From Lunularia cruciata (lineage: Eukaryota > Streptophyta > Marchantiopsida > Lunulariales > Lunulariaceae): DNA of 64,000 nt. The notes beneath the pieces were generated by a model that did not search any database, was not told the origin of the DNA, and saw nothing but the letters and a program-made list of their open reading frames with translations. How positions within the stretch are numbered: position 1 is the stretch's first letter; every line of letters begins with the position of its first letter. Shown one piece after another: positions 12,640-23,184 of the stretch. The stretch covers positions 18,730,001 to 18,794,000 of the forward strand of contig OX419762.1 of assembly GCA_948567375.1 (NCBI GenBank), written 5' to 3'. The position numbers and the translations under genes were made by a program.

Positions 12640-13720
12640 TAATGATACATGATTGCATTTCTTATCTCCTCTGTATATTCTCTATGGGACTCAAATGCAC
12701 CTCCAATGTATGATGCTACATTTTAGAAGAAGTCTCCAACTTCTTTTTTTCATATTGTCTGACGGATTGATAAGAAAATTATGCAAGACTATACAAACAA
12801 TTACCCATTTCAACAAATATGAATTCCTCAATGGATCATTGAAATGCACTCTAATTTCTTTGAGCAAGTACCATCTTACATTCACAATTTCTATGTAGTG
12901 CTCTTTGAGGACTTGTGTATGAGCTACACATCTATTGAAATCAACTTTATTATTGTTTGAAAGATGGAACAAGATGACACATTGACACATACAATGAATC
13001 TCCCAATAAGAATTGTTGTTGCTTGAATGGAGTAAAATTTCCTCTCCTATTCAAATCATTCCAAATTGATGTTCTTTTCAAGCAAGCTATGTCATGGAAT
13101 GATCCAAGCATCACCTTTATACACCAAATCACAAACACAAATTTGTTAATGCATCTAGTAACCATGTGCTAAACTCAAAAGGACATCTCACATTAATCAA
13201 ATAAATCTTAGCAAGAAGTAAGACTCAACAACTCAAAAACCCTCCTTGCACCTTACCTCTTATAAAATAGATTATTCTCCTTTGATCATCATACACCACT
13301 TACTTATTTAGGAACCTCTTCTTGCTAAAATAAATGTTGCCATCAATAGTAATTTTTTATGCTAAGGGGAATAATGTGTGGTCAACTAACATTACGCAAC
13401 TTGCAAACTATTTTTGTGCAAAAAGAAATAATATTTGTGCTCTCATCAGTATATGGCCACTTCACTTCTTTTTCTAGTAGGAATATAATGGTTGTCATGA
13501 CTCTATTAATGAATCTCATTATAGATCCTGCACTCTTGACCCAAATGTTCATTCTTTTTGCTATACACACCTTATTCCCATTAAGCCTACACCTATCTAG
13601 AGCCAATTACACTTATATCTAGACCAAGGTTTGATTTCTCTTGGACAATTTCCTAAAGACTCTATGATCCTTTATCATCTAATTAAGCTTGAAATAAATA
13701 AATATCAATTTACTCCAAAG
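12640..13720 (-). pseudogene. PIF/Harbinger transposase relic B, unit 1
   Basis: Three broken minus-strand segments line up with a Harbinger-type DDE transposase. These are a helical N-part (13606-13382, SAGSIMRFINRVMTTIIF and KWPYTDE), a central part (13165-12950, LGSFHDIACLKRTSIWND and FLLGDSLY), and a C-part (12990-12691, VDFNRCVAHTQVLKEHYIEI, WYLLKEIRVHFNDP and IVLHNFLIN). The catalytic G-S-x-H-D and LLGD-x-x-Y regions are recognisable. Frameshifts and stops separate them, so no transposase can be made. Relic A is a paralogous, more decayed copy. Confidence 0.75.
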
Positions 13721-15210
13721 AAATTGAATTTTATTATGAAAATCATTGTAACTATACTGGAATTTTCTCAATCACCCATATGAGTGATTATATTCTATAA
13801 GCTAAACTCATAGAGTATATAATCAAACCTTGCATGATGTTTGCCAAAGATGCAAAATTTGAAAGGACTTCATATCACTAGGGGAAGAAAATTCAAGCAA
13901 TTTGGTGAGAGTAGAGGATAACAAAAAGACATCCACTATATATTTTCCATTTCATTTAGTATATAGTGTTGAGTATACTTTACTTATTCGCTTTGATCTT
14001 CTTATCTAAAATATTCATATGAATATGAAGAAATTACAAGGAGATGATACAAAGAAGTCAAGGAAGATTCGACGTATGGATTTGGAAGAGGAACTAAAAA
14101 TTACTGTAATGTAGATGAAGCAAACCAAAAGGAAAAAAGAGAAACTTATTAAAAGAGTTAAGGTAAGAAAATGATTCATTCCACGAAGGTGACAAGATAG
14201 TTTTTCTTTGGGATTCTATCTGATTTGATACAAGGAGTTTCAAAATAATTTTTTGTATCAATTCTTTAGATATTTCATAATAAAGAAAATATGTGCTGAT
14301 TACATTTATGATCTAAACGAATTGACGCGAAGATATTTTAGAGAATCAAACATGATTAATTCAAGTTGTATCAGTTCAAATTGTGAAATGAAAAAATGAA
14401 ACTTGAATCCAAAATAACTATAAGATACTTATAAGTACATGTACACTCTACCTAAAGGGCCTAATATAGTATTTTTTTTGTAATTATGTATACATTTTTT
14501 ATATCTTTTAATCAATATTATATATTGATAATTAAGTTCATCCATGTAGTTATAACCTCTATATTTTAATTAGCCTAGAATATAATATTATAACAAAATA
14601 TATGTTTTAAGAAAAAATTTATTTTTTAATCATGAAATTCTAGACATAGTTTAGTTTGAAATGATTTTGCTAATTCTATAAAAGAATTTTAATTTAGGAT
14701 TATATTTTGAACTTGTAGACGAGTCTATATCTTGTGTGGCAAAGGATACGTAAGAGGATTTTAGATCCTTTAAAATAAAGATTCTGTGAGAGATTCTATA
14801 TTATAATGATAAATATATATTTTTATTTTGGAAGAAAGTATACATAAAATATTTTCTTAATATTAAATAATTTTTCCAAATTTTTTATAAAATTTGTGAG
14901 TGGGATATGGATATGTTAAATCAAATGTCAGTTAAATGGTTCAAAACATCAATATACTTATCTAAAGTGTTGAAAGTTTATTTCTGTAGCTTTACAAGCT
15001 TTAAAAACTTGATACAAAACCTTCACAATATAGAATTAGAAGTATAAAGAATTTAAGAGACTTGCAATCACATCATATTATAATGATGCATAGGAGCTTC
15101 CAATCCAGAAAAAAACAAAACAAATAACAGAGAATCCATAAGCCATAAGATTTCTTAAGAACACATACTAAATGAACATTGTTGACAAACAGATAATTAT
15201 GTTCTTGGTT
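13720..15210. other. AT-rich spacer between Harbinger relic B and HNT1
   Basis: Very AT-rich with no gene seen. A short inverted repeat (CACTATATATTTT..AGTATATAGTG, 13936-13969) is visible. The last 30 bp hold the first copy of the 25-bp duplication spanning the HNT1 stop. The unit 2 counterpart is 39765-41254. Confidence 0.6.
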
Positions 15211-15260
15211 CTACAGATCAAAATCTAAATATGTTCTACAGATCAAAATCTAAATATTTT
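15211..15260. repeat. 25-bp tandem duplication at the HNT1 stop
   Basis: CTACAGATCAAAATCTAAAT is repeated at 15211 and 15236. The second copy encodes the last codons and stop of HNT1; the first lies just downstream of the gene. It is also present at 41255-41304 in unit 2. Confidence 0.95.
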
Positions 15261-15746
15261 ATAGGTTCTCTATGCAAGAAGGGGAACATATCTATGATGT
15301 GCTCTGGTTCACGTTTGCAATCGTAACGAGACACAAGACTTATGGCTGACTCTGCATCCTCTACAGCACCTTCTTTGTCACCTAAAAGATATCGCAAATA
15401 TCCTCTATGTTTGACACAGTCATAAAGTAATGCGGGAATATACTTCACCCGGCCAGTTGGGAACCTAATGAATATTGGACGGGTGGAAAATGGAAGTCCG
15501 CTTCCTTGGAAGTACATAATCTCGCTCTCCATGCGCCTGAGACATTCTTCCACGTCTGCTAATGAACCGGCCAAGTCTGAGTTTAGCCTCTTGATGATTC
15601 CTCTGTCTAGGATCAACGCGGCTGTAAAGTACGAGGAGGTCGCGGGAAATATACGCCTTGTAACATGACTTGCAAGGGTAATCAAGCGTCCTATGTCCTC
15701 CAAAGCTCCACCGCATTCCCCCATCTTTGCTTTTAGCCAATATATT
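15236..15746 (-). CDS. HNT1 last exon: TPR-like repeats with hypervariable loops
   Basis: The acceptor GATGCGCAG gives phase 2 and restores IYWLKAKMGECGG, completing a TPR-like helix pair begun in the previous exon. Three repeats are visible: IYWLKAKMGECGGALEDI, then TAALILDRGIIKRLNSDLAG, then YDCVKHRGYLRYLLGDKEGA. Each has the small-residue pattern of TPR helices A and B. The loops after each repeat (15648-15664, about 15436-15520, about 15292-15308) differ greatly from unit 2, whereas the helices are identical. The end of the gene is odd: a 25-bp direct duplication (15211-15235 and 15236-15260) spans the stop codon. Confidence 0.82.
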
Positions 15747-18700
15747 CTGCGCATCAGAGATATAAATTGAGATACATTTAAGATGATACACGGGATAATT
15801 GCTATAAAATTTATTATATAACCCGGTGCTAATATAAAATAACGAGGGTAACTCCGGTCCTGTACTAAACCACGTTAAATGACAACTATTTATTAAAAAA
15901 TTACAAAAATAAAAGACGATATACTTGTTTTGTTATTTATTCCAATATATATGTTTATATGTTAAGAACTTTTCACACCCTCTAAAAGGGTGTATGTAAA
16001 CGCCAAAAACTATAATGCTCGGATTTCCATATCTTACTTCCTCGATTATGTTTTGTAATATTTGAGTCTTGAAATACTTGAAGAAGAACATAATTTTTAC
16101 TTACAAGCTATGATCGATTATAACCACTGATAAAATTAGATACTTGAGTTAACTGCTTTCAAAGCCATATGATGGATGCATGATCGCCATTGAAGTTTTG
16201 CTCAAAATACTATTGCATTATAATAATGTAATCTTGTTCTTCTCTCTTCCGTTTCCGCAATCTTCCACGAGCACCCCTAAACTACGCAAGCTCCGAAACA
16301 CAAGGAAAGAATCAAACACCTTTTATATATCCTATTACTACTAAAATTTTAGAATCTTAATCTAAAATCTCAAGTTCTACCCAATCACAAGACGATTATA
16401 AACTTGTGCGACACTCTCTTGACAATCTATTGTTGATGAACTTCATCTTGGATAAAAAAGTTAACACTTATGAAAAAGCACCTGGGAAGAAGTAAAGACA
16501 TTCTAGAAATCCACTTAAGTACGAAATATAGGAAAAGTGATCGAAATTACTCAAAGAACAACGGTAAGATGTACTCACTACCTTGATTGTACAAGAATTC
16601 CATGTTTGGCGTCGACATATGTAGACCCTTGTCGTTCGCGTACGGGAGCGAGACCCCTCTGCACGTCGGCCAAAGCATCGTGGAGCCTGTTCTCCTCTAT
16701 ACGCTTGAGTGCTCGCCCCAAATACAGTCCAGATGAAAGCTCGGGAGATTCCAGAATGAGGCTTACCCAGGTGGGGTATAGCTTTGCCAGCAACAGCCCT
16801 GCCAAAACAGCTTCTGCAGGAAAATTGGCCAATACAAATTCCAGGTATTCTCTCAGACCAGGAACTTTGAGTATACCAGTTGACTTTCCGACCGCCTCTA
16901 GGGCATACGCCAAATTCCACAATGTATAGCAACTAGTGGAAGTGCTAAAACGATACTGTGTTCTGTTCAGCATGTGAGGAAATTCTGAAAGAACCTTGTC
17001 CACAAGAAATGGTGTAACTGCACAATGGGGATACCGCCGGGAAATAATAGATAAGTGGTATATAGTATCAAGCATTCTCCACATTCTCCGCTCGTTCCAG
17101 GATCGAAAATTCACTGGACCTGCGGCTTCACGACCGTCTTCTTCGAGCTCAGGTCGGGCCGGAAAGAAAACCCGTTCTACCTTCGTCAAGACACGTCCAC
17201 AAGCATCGTGCCAAGCTTGGTCCTTTATGTCGGAGTCTCCTTCACTTAGCATGAGGAGAACAACAACTAGCCTATAACAATAGGATTTCTTACCCACGCC
17301 TTCACCATTATCAGTCGCCCTAATTAGACATTGGAGAATGTCGTCGACCTGTACAAGTGAATGATTCCCATGTTGGTAACTGACTATGACATCAACGCAG
17401 GAGCCACCGTCTGCTGCAGAGAAATCCGAGTTCATGATGTATGCTAAGCAAGATCTGAAGCTTAAATTGTCTTCTGTGCGGGCGCCAAACATGACAGTGA
17501 AGAGGACTTCCAGCACTGGCTCTTTAGCCAGGATAGCTCCTGTTGAAGGTGTGGCTTTTCGATCACGCAGTATTTCCTGCAGAGCATGTATTGTGTGTCC
17601 ATGGTTCTCAGCGAAACATGGTCCATCCAATGTCCCCCATGTCAAATGTTGGAACCAATCGTTCCCATACACATTCAATACCCGTAAAGCAGCATCTTTT
17701 GCTTCGAGGTGCGGTAGTCGTAGCAATTCCGACATGGATTCATCATCCAGCTCTCGATGACAAACGTATTTAATGATTATCTGCATAATCCATCGAAAGA
17801 AAGTTTTGCTGAAATAAGGTCGCAGCTTCTAACTACAGTAAGTCTAAATTTTTAGAATTTTGCAACTGATAAAAACGTGACTACTCGAAGTTATCATACA
17901 CTGTGCAACTATAACTAGGGGACAGAATAGGAGTTCCAACGGTGATGAACTCACCCTCTCAACCATTGGACGCGACCGGTCCCCGCAATCCGAATTCAAT
18001 AGCACAAGGAGAGGGTTGATGCAGCGTCTCAGCTCAGGTGCCCTCGCAGCTAGTTCCCTTGCGTCGGTTCCACTCCGAATCCAGGGTATCTTCTTCCCTT
18101 CATTGAAATACCTGGAAATTACATTGCCTTGCAACTCCGACCCACCATAGATCAGACATATACACGCTTCGACGCTCGATTCTATGGAAAAGATGTAATT
18201 GCAGGCTCCAGACCACAAAGGCTGAATATAATTGCCCAACGTGGTCACTACATGCCTCACATCCTCCTTTCTGTGTTGTAGGATTATCTCCCTCCTTAGA
18301 CTATGCATGGAATAATACTTGTTGCTATTGAGGGAAGGGCCAGTATGAACGGCCTGTATCAAAGATCTGTCTTCCAGCTCTTTTATGCAACGTAGATAGT
18401 ATCCTCTTTTAATATGCCTCATGAACAACCACAGTAACGCTTCTGGTATCTTGTGAGGAGAATCCCACAATGCGGCGAGAATGGACAATCTCCGAGCCTC
18501 CGGGGACAGAGACTTTAACACCATCAACATTGATCTGATCAAAGTGCGAGATCCACCACGACTATATTCTTCATTCTCAGTTTTATCATCCAGAAAACCC
18601 AGAAGATCCTTGCGAGCTTCTTGCCAATCACGAGGGTTACAGGAATCGGACCCTGTCCTCATGGTCAAAGCGAAGTTGACAATGACGAATGGATGCCTCT

Positions 18701-21569
18701 CGGAAGCCGCAATGACTTTTCTCACTTCCGTCTGCACCACAATGCATACAGAGATAGTTATCATTGAGGTAAATGAGGAATGGACTTAAGCGCACCTATA
18801 CCAAACAAACAACCTCTTTATTAGAGTCTTCCAAGGTACAGATTTTGGAATAAGAGGGAGAATTATCCGTCAGCATTTGATTTCTATTGCAATACATTCA
18901 TACAAATATGTTGAGGGGATCTATATATGTGCAGTACAAAAATGTCAACCCAATACTCGGACACAGTTTCTCACGGTTAAGTACCCAAGTAAGCACATAG
19001 TACAGGACATGCTTCTGACGTTGTGATCTGAAATCGTGTACATCCAAACTTGCTCCATGTCAGTATGACTAATTCAGCAAAAACACAGAAGAGCTAGACT
19101 TTGATAGATGTCTGAGCCCCAAAACTGGCTGAAGTACTTGCTTACCCCTCGTTCCAATCCTCTGTCATGCTCATAAGTTCATTTCTTTTATAGGGCAAAC
19201 TCGGTTACTTCTTGTAAGGGTCGCTCACGAAAACAGGAAGCTGGTGATTGCAAGATGAGCGTAAAAAGTATAACATCTAGGTATTGAAAATGATAGTGGC
19301 ATGGTACATACTACGGAAAAGAGAAGTGGTTATGTGGTTCAAGATCAAAGCTACACAACTAGCAGAAAATAGCATAAATATATGATTATATACGATATGA
19401 TATGATAGTGATACAATAGTACAGAGCCTCTGTTCTGAAAGATAATAAGGTCACAATGACATATATCACATTCTTGCTGTCTTCGGATGTGAAGTGTGAT
19501 TAAGTACCTGCAGTTGGCTGTATGTATCACTTCCATGGAACTGCTCGTGTGAAATTTCTCCAATGTAATTGAAGAGGATTCTCGAAGCTTCATCGGTGGA
19601 AGGAGCAGATATCCTGATATTCACCGGTGTTGGAAGTCCAGCATCTTCACACACGCTTTGAATTTGGGAAGTCACCAGATACCGGATGGACACCGCAGGT
19701 ACATAAAAGTCACGAAATACTCCTTTGCTCCACACATCGTCGAGGATGATTAACACTTTTTGACCAGAGAGTGGACTTGAAAGAATGGTCCTCAGATGAT
19801 CCCTATTATGCACACGAAGGCTCTTGCCATCCTTTCGAACCTCTGCCGGATCTCCATCACGAAACACATGTCTGAACTCGCTCTTCAAACTGTGCGGTGG
19901 CCGTCGTCTCGACCTCGTGAGTCCTTGAATGAGTTCATCAAGTCTCTCCGCAATCTCACTGTCGGATTCCCTCAACTTTACATCACGATCATTGTTGAGA
20001 GAGCAATCCCCGCAGTAAATGAAAAAGACGCAGTCAGGAATCCATCCTTCAATTCCATCATCATATGTATCTGGTTGAACAGTGTCATACTCTGGACCCT
20101 TCCCCTTGTCCAGGTTCCTAGCAAGATCAGTATAGTGCTGTGCTAAATACTTAGCGATACTGCTCTTTCCTGTCCCCGGTCCTCCATGTACGTTTACCAC
20201 AAGACTGTTGCACTTGGCTGACCCGATTGTAGCCGACAAACGTATGAAAAACTTCTCCAACAGGACATACTTCGGGTCACTATCAAATGGCAGCTGGTAA
20301 GAATGTCCATGTGATTCTTCATCATGATTGTTGGTGATGTCCTTTGAGCCGCGAAAGCTGCTTGAACTGCGGGACACTAACTTGTTCCCTGGTTCTTGCA
20401 CACAATCATTGATGAAGTTCATCAAAGCTCGGTAACTGCTTGACTTGCGAGATACCACCTTGTTCACCGTTTGGTGGTTGGCACCGGAATCAACATAGCA
20501 CCTCTGTGATCCAGTCCTGGTAGTAGCCTCTCCAACAAATATATCAACCAAACTCTGCTGTGAAAGTAACGAGTCCTCCAACATCAGTGAGCAATTTTAG
20601 TTCTTCTATTTTGAGTACGTTAATCACCACTCCAAAAGAAATCTACTCACTGTGGTGGTCAATTGCGATCGATACAATAAGCTGGTAATATTCACCTCTC
20701 TAAGCCTACAAAATACTTACAAATACTTTGTTTAATCATTGACACGTAAATCTTGAAAAGAAAATTTCCTTTACCTAGAACTGAAAGATTATCGCAAATT
20801 TATTACACTGTTTTGCAGCAGTTAACTCCAGAATGAAGTCACTACATACCATGGCACTGGCACCGACAGCAAAAGTTCTCCAATTGTATTTTTGTCGTAA
20901 TTGGTTGAATTCTTCATCAAGCCTCGCCGCAGCTGTACTTAGTTCTTGCAAGTGATCTGTTAAAGCACCGACCTGAACTGAATGGGAATGAAATTTGTGG
21001 ATGAATTTGGCCAACAGTGACATCCAGAAAGAACTGATGGGTAGTCTATTGGTGCTGTAATTGGTTCGATTTATCACATACTCTGCTAGCGATTTGGATC
21101 CAAGGTGAGGAGTACTGAAGTAAAATACACCTCTTAAATTCCGCAGAAAGCATTCAAGATGGACATTTTTCTCTGGCCTCCCTATCTGATGAGATGCCTC
21201 TACACATAGCTGTTTAATAACAAGGCCACCGACACAGTGCCCTACTAGTATCACAGGGCAGACATCTCCTACTCTAGCCAGAGTAGTCAAATTCAGAAGT
21301 ATACTCTCACCCAAGAGCCGAAGATCCATTCTACCTCCATCACATGTTTGCACTAGGTGACCATCATACAGCACAGAGTAAATTCTAGACGAGGGAAAAT
21401 CCTCAGACAGCCATTGTGCTGGCCAGCACACAGAACCGTCTCGAGACATCCAGGATGAAATATGGAAATCTGGTTCACTTGACTCGAACATGAGTCCATG
21501 GAAAAATATAATATCCGAATGAATATTATCCCCGGCTGGTTCATGTAGAAGGTAAACGTTGTCGTTGAG
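15236..21569 (-). CDS. HNT1: alpha/beta-hydrolase-NB-ARC-solenoid/TPR receptor, intact copy
   Basis: Five exons join with matching phases: 21569-20850, 20557-19508, 18731-17955, 17780-16582 and 15746-15236 (stop TAG at 15236-15238). The donors are GTATGT, GTACTT, GTGAGT and GTAGTG, and all acceptors end in AG. Together they give about 1418 residues without a stop. The order is serine-hydrolase-like domain, NB-ARC, helical solenoid, TPR-like repeats. In plants the hydrolase-NB-ARC fusion is the liverwort HNL type of intracellular immune receptor, where NB-ARC acts as the ATP/ADP switch and the C-terminus senses. Role in defence is inferred from the family. No start codon lies in the first listed exon, so at least one 5' exon is needed; a candidate is at 22945-23163. 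A kinase, TIR or coiled-coil N-terminus is not present. Confidence 0.85.
16582..17780 (-). CDS. HNT1 exon: alpha-solenoid sensor region (hypervariable)
   Basis: About 400 codons. The acceptor TTATGCAG keeps phase 0 with the previous exon; the donor CAATCAAG/GTAGTG leaves phase 2. The protein is a run of amphipathic helices (armadillo/HEAT-like, not assigned to a family) and ends in a TPR-like unit (LYLGRALKRIEENRLHDALA). Against the unit 2 copy (42617-43815) I count eight changed residues and no silent change. Against the unit 3 copy there are about 21 changed sites and one silent change. Flanking introns show no difference. Changed sites cluster near exon residues 41-45, 89-97, 138-149, 166-176, 229-244 and 267-281 (numbered from the ATG two codons upstream). 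Confidence 0.82.
17955..18731 (-). CDS. HNT1 exon: NB-ARC ARC1/ARC2 half
   Basis: The exon has 259 codons, phase 0 at both ends (acceptor GTGGTGCAG, donor AGAGG/GTGAGT). The region normally holding GLPLAL reads ERHPFVIVNFAL, so only the P is kept. A winged-helix-like segment follows (SPEARRLSILAALWDSPHKI), then YYSMHSLRREI at about 18285-18314, which aligns with the MHD motif but has Ser in place of Asp. In other NLRs loss of that Asp can weaken ADP hold; whether that applies here is unknown. The last third (HVVTTLGNYI onward) begins the helical C-terminus. Confidence 0.8.
19508..20557 (-). CDS. HNT1 exon: end of hydrolase, linker and NB-ARC P-loop half
   Basis: The exon has 350 codons, opening at QSLVDIFVGEA after an acceptor ending CACAG. 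GANHQTVNK near 20463-20486 fits the catalytic His of the hydrolase. A Ser-rich linker follows, with an imperfect internal duplication (NKVVSRKSSSYR then NKLVSRSSSSFR). NB-ARC begins with the P-loop GGPGTGKSS (about 20157-20184), an RNBS-A-like FFIYCGDC, Walker B LIILDDVW (19731-19754) and an RNBS-B-like YLVTSQ. It ends phase 0 at SQLQ, donor CAG/GTACTT. Against unit 3 it carries about eight amino-acid changes and a few silent ones. Confidence 0.85.
20850..21569 (-). CDS. HNT1 exon: alpha/beta-hydrolase core
   Basis: The exon has 240 codons, entered in phase 0 after the acceptor GGATACAG. It opens with NDNVYLLHEPAG and reaches FFHGL (oxyanion-hole region) about 22 residues in. The nucleophile elbow is GHCVGG (21225-21242), where the family normally has G-x-S-x-G, so the nucleophile is Cys (codon TGT). 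It is followed by YFSTPHLGS, typical of the SERAC1/LipA-like hydrolases fused to NACHT or NB-ARC proteins. The exon ends at SAM before the donor GTATGT; the catalytic His lies in the next exon. Whether the domain is still enzymatic is unknown: a Cys nucleophile can work (dienelactone hydrolase) or can mark a binding-only domain. Confidence 0.85.
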
Positions 21570-22944
21570 CTGTATCCACGTACAGTATGTCAGCAGCAGA
21601 TTACTTTAACTCTCTTCACCCTATAGATGCGATTAAATACTACTCACATGGACATGTTCACATCGTTCTCTGATTCAATAATTTGAAAACTCAAAGCTTC
21701 ATAAGATCCTCATTTGTCATTTTTCGTCAATTTTGGAAGGTGGTAATTAATGTGATCCACAAGAGAAACAAATTGATCTAAGAGTTATATATTCAAGCTC
21801 TAAATCAGTGGTCAAATATTGCAATAGAATTGAAATGAAATGAAACTTTATTATCATATCTTGTATAAATTGTAGTAGATAAATTTAATATAATTCTCAT
21901 TTTTAATTGCCAAAAGTGAAAGTAAAATCCAAACCTTAACCATGTCAATCCGTGTAAATCTTAGAAAGTATTAATGTTCAATTTCTATAATCTTTAAAAT
22001 ATCATGAGAATGATAATAAATTATATTACGTAATTATTAAATTTTAATTTTTGTTAATAAATTTTATAAAAATAATAAAATATAAATATTAACCAAATAA
22101 AGTTATACAATTACATAAATTTTATACTCTAACTATAACCGCACACGCAAGGGAGAAACAAATGCCAAACGTCCTCCTCGAACAACTTGATTTGATGCTG
22201 ACCAACCTATTCCTCCTCTTATGACCTGATTTGACGCGCAAACAAACCCTTGTGATATAATTGGATGTAACCATTTCCTAAATTCCTTGTAAGTCTAGAA
22301 GGTAGTGAGCTTCTTTAAGGAAATCACCTGTCTTGGGGGATCTTGGGTTCTCATTGGTAGTTGGGAAGAGCTTGCCCCAAACATTGCGGCTGATGCGTAG
22401 GTGCTGCAGGATCGACCCAAAATATCGGGTCTCGATTCGATCTATGACACTCCAGAAAGTAGTTGAAATCAATAGATTGAATTAAGATTATGATATAAAG
22501 AATGTTCCGACCTGGATAAATCTTTCCAAGGCGCGAAGTCTATGCCAACACATATGGAAATTTCACAAATAACAATGTCCAAGGTTCGTGGCGCTTTTCT
22601 AGAGCATCTATATGGTGAAACTATGTATGACTCGTCTTACTGCAGGAAATCGTACGCATCCACTCTCTTTTTCAAATTAAGTTCGATACCGCATGTGCTC
22701 ATGCGTATCATCACCTGAATTGACGTCTATGCAAGTATCTGTACAAGGCCCTTGGAACTTCTACGTAAGTCCTGGTATTGAGCGATCGTAATCTAGCACT
22801 TGAACTTGGCTCATGGACGGTTATGTATTTTGAGAAAGATGGGAACTTTCAGAAAACTAATGATCAGGGCAAAACCTTATGCATCATTACAAGAGAGAAA
22901 AGTGCTAACCGCAAGTGAGATGTTGTAGACGTTCAGGACCTTAC

Positions 22945-23163
22945 AGCAGATCCTCCGATAACACTGTCAAACAGATTGAACCGCACCTTAAGGCAGAGGA
23001 ATTGGGAAAATAGTCCCTCGAGAAACGATGTGAGTAAGCAACTCGCCGCAAATTCTCTAGTGAGCCAAAATATTTGAATGGTGCAATTTGATGGTGCATC
23101 TGCCACACGTCGTCGCAGAAACTGCAAGCGCGCACGAGGCCTACTTGGCCGTGTGGAAATCAT
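22945..23163 (-). CDS. Candidate 5' exon of HNT1
   Basis: A 73-codon open stretch from ATG (23163) ends at VIGGSA, immediately before a good donor, GCT/GTAAGG, in phase 0, which matches the phase-0 entry of the hydrolase exon across a 1.37-kb intron. The peptide is rich in Arg near its start and then hydrophobic (QFLCLKVRFNLF). I recognise no domain. The assignment rests only on position, phase and donor quality. The matching region of unit 3 has lost this donor through a 499-bp deletion. Confidence 0.35.
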
Positions 23164-23184
23164 CACCTTGACCACCAATTGCAA

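Larger units (their letters stand above)
8566..12640. other. Gene-poor spacer, unit 1
   Basis: No supported gene. It holds imperfect short repeats (TCAAGG-AGTTACCCTT around 8717 and 8778), a perfect 12-bp-stem hairpin at 9139-9168, CT-rich stretches, and a roughly 105-bp imperfect triplicate (12085-12410) keyed by TCAATATCTAAGGA and ATTGCTCTAA. Around 11120-11000 the minus strand reads IKWGWLDKH, which faintly resembles the Myb/SANT-like protein of Harbinger elements; I do not claim it. The unit 2 counterpart is 34600-38685. Confidence 0.6.

Noticed and set aside
16468-16932. Overlapping frames on both strands of the solenoid exon
   Set aside because: Shadows of the GC-richer HNT exon; no domain and no splice support.
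20560-20584. ATG at 20584 as start of a separate NB-ARC gene
   Set aside because: The hydrolase catalytic His lies after it, and the splice phases connect the upstream hydrolase exon at 20557.
22474-22980. The 499-bp difference as an intron precisely lost in unit 3
   Set aside because: The segment edges do not give GT..AG on the minus strand; an 8-bp repeat at both ends fits deletion better.
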